From the NCBI GenBank assembly GCA_963771735.1, contig CAVYUN010000002.1, forward strand, positions 992,001-1,056,000: DNA of 64,000 bases, in the 5' to 3' direction. The translations under genes were made by a program, and so were the position numbers. The notes under the pieces are model-generated. The model worked only from the letters and a program-made list of their open reading frames with translations, was not told the origin of the DNA and ran no database searches. Shown piece by piece: positions 44,848 to 52,419 of this stretch. This DNA comes from 66-474 sp963771735 (GTDB lineage: Bacteria; Pseudomonadota; Gammaproteobacteria; Xanthomonadales; Rhodanobacteraceae). Numbering within the stretch: position 1 is the stretch's first letter; each line of letters begins with the position of its first letter.

Positions 44848-45276
44848 TCAGCCCGCGATGTAGCGCTGCAGCTGGTCTATCTCGTTGGCCTGATCGTCGA
44901 TCACGGCCTTGACCAGATCGCCGATCGACACGATGCCGACGAGACGGGTGCCGTCAAGCACCGGCAGGTGCCGCACGCGCAGTTCGGTGCAAAGATGCAT
45001 GCATTCGTCCACTGTCGTTCCCGGCGATACACTCGCCGGCGCCGGGGTCATGATTTCCGAGACCGGCGTTTCGCGGGAGGAATGTCCCTTGAGGATCACC
45101 TTGCGGGCGTAATCGCGTTCGGTGACGATCCCGGCCAGTGCCTCGCCGCGCATCACCAGCAACGCGCCGACGCTGCGTTCGGCCATCAGCCGGATCGCGT
45201 CCAGAACCGGTGCTTCCGGCGTGATCGTGTAAACCGCATTGCCCTTGGCTTCGAGTAGATGCCTGACCTGTCGCAT
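44848..45276 (-). CDS. Tandem CBS-domain protein
   Basis: This 142-residue protein consists of two CBS motifs: VYTITPEAPVLDAIRLM to GIVTERDYARKVI, and PVSEIMTPAPASVSPGTTVDEC to GIVSIGDLVKAVI. The TERDYARKV strand-helix is typical of stand-alone CBS pairs that bind adenosine nucleotides or NADH and sense energy state. It lies 64 bases after mtgA on the same strand, separated by a small TCCAGC/GCTGGA hairpin, and is convergent with the cytochrome c gene (7 bases). The partner it regulates is not evident. Confidence 0.9.
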   Translation of the reverse strand: MRQVRHLLEAKGNAVYTITPEAPVLDAIRLMAERSVGALLVMRGEALAGIVTERDYARKVILKGHSSRETPVSEIMTPAPASVSPGTTVDECMHLCTELRVRHLPVLDGTRLVGIVSIGDLVKAVIDDQANEIDQLQRYIAG

Positions 45277-45339
45277 GCAAGCCTCCTCGGAATCGCGGAA
45301 GGTGACGTGATTCTAGCGCCGTCCAGCCTTGCTGGATGC

Positions 45340-46104
45340 TCAGCGCGGTCGCGGCGGGTGGCGGTCCAGCACGTAGGAAACGCCGCCGAGTTGCCGCATC
45401 TGTTGCTCGATCCATGACGCGTGGCGCTGCACCCAGGGCGAGGGCCGGTCGACATGCCAGCCGCGTGGATTAGGAAGCACCGCGGCCAGCAGTGCAGCCT
45501 GTTGCGATGTCAGCCGCGACGCGGGCTCGTGGAAGTAGGTTTGCGATGCTGCCTCGACGCCGTAGATGCCGTTGCCGAGCTCGACGATGTTCGCGTACAC
45601 CTCGAGCACCCGTCGCTTGGGCCAGGTGATGTCGATCAATACCGTGAAATAGGCTTCCAGGCCCTTGCGGAAAAACCCGCCGCCGCTCCAGAGGAACAGG
45701 TTGCGTGCGGTCTGCTGGGTGATGGTGCTGGCGCCACGCAGGCGTCCACCGTCTTCGGCAACGTTGATCGCCGAGCGGATCGAGGCGACATCGAAGCCGT
45801 GGTTGAACGGAAAGGTTTGATCCTCGCCGGCCACCATCGCCAGCGGCGCCACCGGCGCGATCTTGTTCCAGGGCACCCACTTGTAGTGGATCCGGAATGC
45901 GTGATTGCCATGCCACGTCTGGGAAATCCTGCGTTCCAGCATGTACGCGCTGGAAACCGGCGGCACGAAGCGCAGGATCAAGACGGGCAACCATGTCACC
46001 GCCACGAACCCGATCAGCAGCCACGATAGACGTCGCAACCAGCGGCGGGTGCGTGGATGCCGCGAAGCAGCGGCCGACCGGGAGCCGACGCCCGAACCCG
46101 TCAT
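45340..46104 (-). CDS. mtgA: Monofunctional peptidoglycan glycosyltransferase
   Basis: This 254-residue GT51 enzyme polymerises lipid II into glycan strands. One membrane helix lies near residues 25-48 (LSWLLIGFVAVTWLPVLIL), then the catalytic domain with the first glutamate in VAGEDQTFPFNHGFD, the GASTITQQTARNLFLW motif, and the second glutamate region NIVELGNGIYGVEAAS. No transpeptidase domain is present. The start overlaps the stop of a GGDEF-EAL gene by four bases, so the two are translated together. A CBS-domain gene follows. This suggests, but does not prove, control of wall synthesis by cyclic-di-GMP signalling. Confidence 0.94.
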   Translation of the reverse strand: MTGSGVGSRSAAASRHPRTRRWLRRLSWLLIGFVAVTWLPVLILRFVPPVSSAYMLERRISQTWHGNHAFRIHYKWVPWNKIAPVAPLAMVAGEDQTFPFNHGFDVASIRSAINVAEDGGRLRGASTITQQTARNLFLWSGGGFFRKGLEAYFTVLIDITWPKRRVLEVYANIVELGNGIYGVEAASQTYFHEPASRLTSQQAALLAAVLPNPRGWHVDRPSPWVQRHASWIEQQMRQLGGVSYVLDRHPPRPR

Positions 46105-48995
46105 GCCGTGGCGTCTGGAACCACTTCGCCGGCCCAGGTTTCGAAGGGTTGCGCCGGCGAGTAGAGGAAGCCCTGTGCGAATCGACAGCCCATTTCGATC
46201 AGCAAGTCACGCTGTTCGGTCGTCTCAACGCCCTCGGCGATGACTTGCATCGACAGCAGTTTGGCCATGGCGAGGATCGAACGGATCACGGCGTCGCTGC
46301 CGCCCTCGCTGTGGGTTGAAAGTCCGCGGATGAACGACTGGTCGATCTTGAGCGCGTGAACCGGATATTGGTGGAGGTAGGACAACGATGAGTAGCCGGT
46401 GCCGAAATCATCGAGCGAAATGCGGATTCCGGCATCGCAGAGGGTCTGCAGCGTGCGCTTGGCCTCGGGCGGGTTGTCCAGCATTGCGCGTTCGGTGATT
46501 TCAAGCCGGATGCGCGCAGCCGGAACATGGTGTTCGGCAAGCAATCCGAGCAGGCGGCGATCGAGTTCGGGGTTGCGGAAGTGCCGGGCCGAAAGGTTGA
46601 TGCCGATGAAGATTCCATCGTTGCTGGCCAGTGCATTGGCTTGCCGGCAGACCTGCTCGAAGATCTGCCAGTCGATGGTTTCAGATGCGCCGGTATCTTC
46701 GGCAATCGCGAGGAATTCGCCCGGCAGCAACAAACCCCGCTTGGGATGTTGCCAGCGCATCAGGGCTTCATAGCCGATCGTGGCGCCGGTCTGGATGTCG
46801 ACGATCGGTTGGTAGAAGGGCACGAACACCTGACGATTCAGGTCGCGGCGCAGGTCGTTCTCGGTTTCCAGCAATGAAACCGCCTGCTGGCGCAGGCCTT
46901 CATCGAACACGGCGTAACGGTGGCGGCCGTCGGCCTTGGCCCGGTACATGGCCGAATCCGCGTCGCGCAACAATTCCTCTGGATGCCGGTAATGGCTGGC
47001 TGCCAAAGCGATACCGATCGACGTCGAAGTGAACAGTTCCTTGGCCGCCAGCCGAAACGGCGCGTTGAGGTCGTCGATGATGCGCTTGGCAATGAGGCAG
47101 GCCTTGTCGGCATCGGTTATGCCTTCCAGCAAGACGCCGAATTCGTCACCGCCGAGGCGCGCGACAACGTCCTCGGATTTCACGCACGCCCGGATGCGGC
47201 TGCCGGCCTGGAACAGCAGGTCGTCGCCGATCAGGTGGCCCACCGAGTCATTGATGACCTTGAAGCGGTCGAGGTCCATGAACAGCACCGCGAAGCCCTT
47301 GGCAGGATCAGCGTGGAAGCGCTCGAGGGCGTGCTCCAGCCGTTGCATCAGCAGGCTGCGGTTGGGCAAGCCGGTCAGCGAATCGTGCAGTGTTTCGTAT
47401 TTCAGCCGTGCCTCGATGCGCTCGCGTTCGGCGATCTGGGCGCGCAGGTCGCGATTGGCCAGCGCCAGCGCACGGGTGCGTTCGCCCACGCGATGCTCGA
47501 GGTTGGAGTAGGCACGCCGCAGCGACTCGGTGGCGCGCACGCGCTCCAGGGCATTCGCGATGTGATAGGAAACGAAAGTGAGTAGCTCCTGATCGCGCAG
47601 GGTGTAGCGGTGCTCGGGCGAATAACTCTGGACCGCCAGCGCGCCGACCGTATGTTCGGCGCAGACCAGCGGTACCCCCAGCCAGCATAATGAATCCTGG
47701 CCGTGCTGGGCCACTTCGCCTTCGGCGCGAAGCTTCGCTATGTCGGGTGCGTTGGCCAGCAGCGCCGTGCTGTGCCGCAATACGTATTCGGTGAGGCCAT
47801 TGGCGAGTTTGCGCGGCTGGCGCAGGCGGTCGCGTTCGTCGACCGAATAGGGGAAGGTCAGCTCGGCGCCGTCTTCGGACAGCAGCGCGATGTAGAAATT
47901 GCGCGCGTACAGCAAGCCGCCCACGACCCGGTGCACGGCCGCGTAGAAGTTGTCGATGCTTTCGGTGGTGCTGGCGAGTTCGGCGATGCGGAACAGTGCA
48001 GCCTGCAGCCGCTCGCCGCGCTGGCGTTCGAGTACCTGCTGTTGCAATACCCGGTTGGCTTCGCGCAGCGCCTCGGTACGTTCCTCGACACGGCGTTCCA
48101 GTTCGGCATGGGCCAGGCGCCGTTCCAGCGCAGTCTGGATGTGCTGCGCCACATAGAGCAACAAGGTCTCGTCCTGCTGATCGTAGTGATGGCTCTTGTC
48201 GTAGCTTTGCACGACCACGCAACCCACTACTTCCGCCCCCCGCAGCAGCGGGACGCCAAGCCAATCCTCGCATTCGGCGCCGGTTGCGTGGAACGGTCCG
48301 CGGACCGTGCGTTGAATGGCTTCCAGCGAGCCCATCAACGGTTTGCCCTCGCGAATCACGTACCAGGTCGGACCGTGTTCGATTTCCGACATCGCCATCT
48401 CGACGGATGGATAGGGCTGCTCAGGATCAACGCTGTCCGCGTAATAAGGGAAGCGCACGGCTTCCTTCTTGGCGTCGTACAGGGCGATGTAGAAGTTTTC
48501 GGCATACATCAGCGTGCCGACGATTTCGTGCAGCGCACGGAACATCGGGGTCAAGTCCGAGCCGACCGTGCTGGCCTGATCGGCGATGGCGTAGAGGGCG
48601 CGTTGCAGGCGCTCCGCGCGCGCCAGCTGCTCGACCGAGTTATTCAACTGATTCCGGTCGACCAATGCGCGCAATCGCACCTCGATCATTTCCATGGCCG
48701 TGGCCAGCAATACGCGCCGCTCATCGTCGTCGACGGCAACGATCTTGAGCGCCTCGCCCCTAGGCAGCTTGATGTACGCCGTGAACGCGTTGGCATCCGA
48801 TGGTTGGATCGTGACGTCGGCATCGCAACGCTGGACGCTTACGTCAGGTATCAATTTGGTCAGCAACACCCCGGCAGCACGGACCACGTCGTCGAGGTCG
48901 GATGCGGCCCACAGTTCACTGATCGCATGACACAAAACCGCTGTGGTGGGCGGCTTGCTGGCTGTTGCGGCCAGATGGTGAACGTCGCCTGCCAT
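46101..48995 (-). CDS. GAF-GAF-GGDEF-EAL cyclic-di-GMP signalling protein
   Basis: This 964-residue cytoplasmic signalling protein has a first GAF-like domain at about 145-300 and a coiled-coil linker (RVEERTEALREANRVLQQQ). A second GAF lies at about 340-490, followed by another coiled coil. The GGDEF domain has an intact RLGGDEFGVLL near 615, and the EAL domain has YEALMRW near 741, DDFGTGYSS near 865 and KIDQSFIRG. Both catalytic signatures look intact, so it could make or break cyclic-di-GMP; most such hybrids are net phosphodiesterases. No membrane segment is seen. It is coupled to mtgA. It is divergent from an orphan exported-protein gene. Confidence 0.93.
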   Translation of the reverse strand: MAGDVHHLAATASKPPTTAVLCHAISELWAASDLDDVVRAAGVLLTKLIPDVSVQRCDADVTIQPSDANAFTAYIKLPRGEALKIVAVDDDERRVLLATAMEMIEVRLRALVDRNQLNNSVEQLARAERLQRALYAIADQASTVGSDLTPMFRALHEIVGTLMYAENFYIALYDAKKEAVRFPYYADSVDPEQPYPSVEMAMSEIEHGPTWYVIREGKPLMGSLEAIQRTVRGPFHATGAECEDWLGVPLLRGAEVVGCVVVQSYDKSHHYDQQDETLLLYVAQHIQTALERRLAHAELERRVEERTEALREANRVLQQQVLERQRGERLQAALFRIAELASTTESIDNFYAAVHRVVGGLLYARNFYIALLSEDGAELTFPYSVDERDRLRQPRKLANGLTEYVLRHSTALLANAPDIAKLRAEGEVAQHGQDSLCWLGVPLVCAEHTVGALAVQSYSPEHRYTLRDQELLTFVSYHIANALERVRATESLRRAYSNLEHRVGERTRALALANRDLRAQIAERERIEARLKYETLHDSLTGLPNRSLLMQRLEHALERFHADPAKGFAVLFMDLDRFKVINDSVGHLIGDDLLFQAGSRIRACVKSEDVVARLGGDEFGVLLEGITDADKACLIAKRIIDDLNAPFRLAAKELFTSTSIGIALAASHYRHPEELLRDADSAMYRAKADGRHRYAVFDEGLRQQAVSLLETENDLRRDLNRQVFVPFYQPIVDIQTGATIGYEALMRWQHPKRGLLLPGEFLAIAEDTGASETIDWQIFEQVCRQANALASNDGIFIGINLSARHFRNPELDRRLLGLLAEHHVPAARIRLEITERAMLDNPPEAKRTLQTLCDAGIRISLDDFGTGYSSLSYLHQYPVHALKIDQSFIRGLSTHSEGGSDAVIRSILAMAKLLSMQVIAEGVETTEQRDLLIEMGCRFAQGFLYSPAQPFETWAGEVVPDATA

Positions 48996-49229
48996 GTATG
49001 GTCCAACCCCTGCATCGGAGGAGAGTGTAACCGGTAGCTCTCTTGGCCCGCATCTTTTGGGAGATTCCCGGCAGCGGGGTCGAGACTGCAGACGTGGTTT
49101 CGTTCATGCACCTTGCAGTTCATGAATTGTTAGTAAAATGTAATTCGATGGCGTACAATGTCTACCCAAAGACGTTGCGGCTTGCTGTTCCTCCACCGAT
49201 TTCGGGAAACCCGTTTCCGGACCTTGAAA

Positions 49230-50204
49230 ATGCGTCGATTGCTTGCCAGCGCGATGTTCACCGGCTTGGGCTTGGCCCTGCCGTTGTGCGCGTTCGGCCA
49301 AGTCACGGCGATGCCGGTCATTCCCTCCGTCAAGTCCGTGCACGCGGGGAAAGCCGACCAAGGCACGCCGGCGTGGCGTGGCCGCGGCACGGCGTTGACC
49401 GTATCGGGCGAAGGACGTGCAAGCCCGCCTGCACCGACCGGCGCTTCGGCGCTTGCGAACGGGCAAATCCATTCCGCCGGAGCGGGCGTCCAACTCATCA
49501 CTGCGCCGGGCATCAGCGCGCATGTCAACGTCGACGAGACGCGTTGGTCGCCGGCAGTGCCAACCTGTAGTCCCGGCAGTATTGGATGCTATGGCATTGC
49601 CCCGGTCGAGGGCATGCAGCGTGGCGAGGTCGGTGCCGGATTCGCTGGACATGGCGTCAAGCTTGATTTGTCGATTGGCCAAGCCGAGAGCCAGGGCAAC
49701 GTCTCCTCCGTGCGCGGCCGTCAAGCTCCGCTGCCGCGGGTGTTGCCGGCAGAGGGCGGGGCGGATGTCGCCGCGCCGCTCTGGTTCCGCAACAGCACTA
49801 CGACCAGCCTCAATGCGCGCGGCCAAGTCAAGCTGGCCCCCGGCACCAGTCTGGACGTGGGAGCGAGTATCGGGCGTGTGAGATTTTTGCCGGGTTCGGG
49901 CGCTATATCCGACGACACGCTCGACCAGACCACCCTCAGCCTCGGTATCGAGCACGGCGCGATGCGCGGAGCGATCGTCGGACACCTACTGGAACCCAGT
50001 CTGCCGGGCGCGGCACTCGACCAGAACCAACGCTGGAGTGGTATCGACCTCGGCATAAGCGTCCGATTGCCGTGGCGCGGAGAGTTGAACTTCGGCGCCC
50101 AGAATGTGTGGACATCAGGTCGCGCGCCGCTGTTGTTCGGCTCTGGCACCGCGACGCCCGATCAGGGGCGTGTGCCTTACGTGCAATATCATCAGGATCT
50201 CTAA
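49230..50204 (+). CDS. Exported orphan protein, possibly outer-membrane
   Basis: This 324-residue protein has a clear signal peptide (RRLLASAMFTGLGLALPLCAFG). A low-complexity Pro/Ala region is followed by a Cys pair in CSPGSIGCYG, and then many alternating polar/hydrophobic strands (NARGQVKLAPGTSLDVGASI, QTTLSLGIEHGAMRGAIVGHL, GIDLGISVRLPWRGELNFGA), which suggest a small beta-barrel or beta-sandwich in the cell envelope. I cannot name a family. The start is placed at the ATG at 49230 so that the signal begins the protein; the frame extends 24 codons upstream. It is the first gene of the sulfotransferase/oxygenase region and is a candidate substrate or surface partner. Confidence 0.75.
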   Translation: MRRLLASAMFTGLGLALPLCAFGQVTAMPVIPSVKSVHAGKADQGTPAWRGRGTALTVSGEGRASPPAPTGASALANGQIHSAGAGVQLITAPGISAHVNVDETRWSPAVPTCSPGSIGCYGIAPVEGMQRGEVGAGFAGHGVKLDLSIGQAESQGNVSSVRGRQAPLPRVLPAEGGADVAAPLWFRNSTTTSLNARGQVKLAPGTSLDVGASIGRVRFLPGSGAISDDTLDQTTLSLGIEHGAMRGAIVGHLLEPSLPGAALDQNQRWSGIDLGISVRLPWRGELNFGAQNVWTSGRAPLLFGSGTATPDQGRVPYVQYHQDL

Positions 50205-50353
50205 GTCCGTTATGGCGGTGGTCGATTCGGGCAGGCCCGCTCGCATGAGCGTTGGTGCCGGTATCCGCACCTCGCGCCGTTGCTGAGACGGTCTTGCTTG
50301 GAGACCCAGAGCCCCCGATTCCTGGATTCCGCGCCGCTTCGGCAGGCGTCCGC

Positions 50354-51910
50354 ATGATGGTCCAGTCCGAGGATGAGCTTTGGCGAAAGGCCCAGATGCT
50401 CATGGGCGCGGGTAACGGCGCGGCTGCGCGCGGCGTGCTGGAATCACTGCTGTTGCAGGCGCCCCGACACGCCGCTGCACACATGACGATGAGCCACATC
50501 GCCTGGGCGGAAGGCCGGGTTCGGGATGCCGCGCGCCATGCGCTGGATACCGCGCGTAACTTGTCGACAGATGACCCGATGTCGATCATTGCGGTCAGCA
50601 TGGCTTTGCTGCGCGCGGGCGAGACCGTGGCGGCGCGCGCGTGCCTCGAACATCCGGTCGTCGCGCATGCCCGATCGGGACGAGCCGTGATGTGTCACGC
50701 CGGCCTACGCAGGGAGCTGGGCGAGGACGTACTGGCGTTGAGCCTGTTCGATCGTGCCCACGCGCTCGGCGTCGATGGGGCCGAGTTCCGGTTCGCACGC
50801 GGCCTCGAGCGGATGATCTGCGGACATGCGCGCGAAGCGGAAGTCGATTTCGAAACCAGCCTGCGCATGGATCCGCGATCGGGTGCGGCGACCCTCGAGC
50901 TTGCCCGGTTGCGCGTGCAGACGGCGGAACGCAATCATCTCGATGAATTCGCGCGTCGCAGAACACTCGTGCAAGCCGGCTCGGTGGACCATGCGGCGAT
51001 CGAGTTCGCCTGTTACAAGGAGTTGGAGGACCTCGGACGTTACGACGAGGCGTGGGCGGCGTTGTCCGGCGCCAACGGCATCATGCGTGCGTTGCACCCC
51101 CACGATCTGCCACGTACCCGGCGGCAGGTGGATGCCTTGATCGCGATGCTCGCCCGGCATGTTCCCGGAGCGGACACCGCGCCCGCCGAATCGGGGCCGC
51201 GGCCTATCTTTATCCTCGGATTGCCACGCTCGGGCACCACACTGCTGGATCGCCTGCTGGGCAGCCATTCGCAGGTCGTCTCGGTTGGCGAACTCGAGGA
51301 CTTTTCCCGCCAGATGTGCTGGGCCGCCGACCACCCCGAACCGCTGGGTGATCCGATGCTGCAAAGACTGTCGACGCTCGACTACCCGGAAGTCGGGCGC
51401 CGCTACCTTGCGCAGACCCAGTGGCGCGCCGGAACCGCCCGGTTTTTCATCGACAAGCAACCATGGCACTACATGCTCGCGGGATTGATCCGTCTGGCGC
51501 TGCCGGGAGCACGCCTGCTGCACATGGTGCGCGATCCGATGGACGTCTGCTTCTCCAACTACCGCGCGATGCTTGGCGCGAAGTACAGCTACAGCTTCGA
51601 CCTGCAAACGTTGCCCCTTTATTTCCACGAGTACCGTCGACTCGTATCAGCTTGGCCTGGCCCCGACGCAGGCGCGATCCTCCGCGTTTCGTACGACAAA
51701 CTCGTCACTGACACCGAGACGACCATGCGCAAGGTGCTGGCGTTCTGCGGTCTGGAATGGGAAGACGCCTGCCTCGACCCTTCCCGCAACACGGCCGCAA
51801 TCGCCACCCTCAGCGCCTCGCAGGCGCGTGGTCCGGTCTACGCGAGCGCCTTCGGCAGATGGCGACGTTATCGGCGGCAACTCGGGGGTTTGCAGCAGGC
51901 TTTGGGCTGA
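50354..51910 (+). CDS. TPR-containing sulfotransferase (copy 1)
   Basis: This protein of about 518 residues has N-terminal tetratricopeptide-like helical repeats (about 10-270) followed by a PAPS-dependent sulfotransferase domain. The 5'-phosphosulfate loop is ILGLPRSGTTLLDRLLGSH near residue 287, and the 3'-phosphate motif is MVRDPMDVCFSNYRAML near 385. Domain type fits the Sulfotransfer_3/tyrosylprotein sulfotransferase-like group. The ATG at 50354 (or 50357) is used; the frame upstream is not protein-like. The TPR part suggests a protein or peptide substrate. It lies 150 bases after the exported orphan and about 510 bases before the TonB-dependent receptor. Confidence 0.9.
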   Translation: MMVQSEDELWRKAQMLMGAGNGAAARGVLESLLLQAPRHAAAHMTMSHIAWAEGRVRDAARHALDTARNLSTDDPMSIIAVSMALLRAGETVAARACLEHPVVAHARSGRAVMCHAGLRRELGEDVLALSLFDRAHALGVDGAEFRFARGLERMICGHAREAEVDFETSLRMDPRSGAATLELARLRVQTAERNHLDEFARRRTLVQAGSVDHAAIEFACYKELEDLGRYDEAWAALSGANGIMRALHPHDLPRTRRQVDALIAMLARHVPGADTAPAESGPRPIFILGLPRSGTTLLDRLLGSHSQVVSVGELEDFSRQMCWAADHPEPLGDPMLQRLSTLDYPEVGRRYLAQTQWRAGTARFFIDKQPWHYMLAGLIRLALPGARLLHMVRDPMDVCFSNYRAMLGAKYSYSFDLQTLPLYFHEYRRLVSAWPGPDAGAILRVSYDKLVTDTETTMRKVLAFCGLEWEDACLDPSRNTAAIATLSASQARGPVYASAFGRWRRYRRQLGGLQQALG

Positions 51911-52419
51911 TCGCGTGCCAGCATATCCACCCGGTCCGGCGGGTTTTCAGCTCCGACAGCGTGCACGGATTCAAGTTTCATTCAGGGTTGCCACGTCGTG
52001 CGTGTGGGCGGACGTGGCGACGGGCTAGACAGCAGAGAGGCAGCGGTCATCCCGCAGAACCATGTCCAAGTGTTGAATTGAGTGCTCCGTCCAAGCAGTT
52101 AAGGGTATGGCATGATGTTAAAAATCCAATAAAACAAGGATGTAAGGAAGCACATCCGGAAAGACAGAACACCTTTGACGCGGATTTGAACATGGTCCGT
52201 CGCAGCCGGCTTCCTCACCCAGGTCGGCTGGATGCCATGCATCCGATAGCCCTTGGCACAATTCCATACTCGCACGTATGTTCTGAGGGGTATTCCCAAA
52301 GGGTTAGGAAGTTGTTAGCATCCCATACGCCGAGGGTCCGGGTGGACTCGCTGTCTGTTTCATGGCGAGGATGCACTTGTCCCGAAACCGTGCCACAAAT
52401 CTAACGTTTGGAGAGTGTA
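51911..52419. other. Long intergenic leader before the TonB-dependent receptor
   Basis: About 510 bases hold no ORF I can support. The DNA is AT-richer than its flanks (a run around 52107-52142 reads TTAAAAATCCAATAAAACAAGG). Just after the sulfotransferase stop a weak ACCCG/CGGGT stem followed by TTTC could end that transcript. The receptor promoter should be here but no convincing hexamer pair stands out. The length leaves room for a regulatory RNA leader. Confidence 0.4.

Noticed and set aside
52253..52259. TTGGCAC resembling a sigma54 -24 element upstream of the TonB-dependent receptor
   Set aside because: No TTGC-type -12 element follows at the required spacing (the bases there read CATA).
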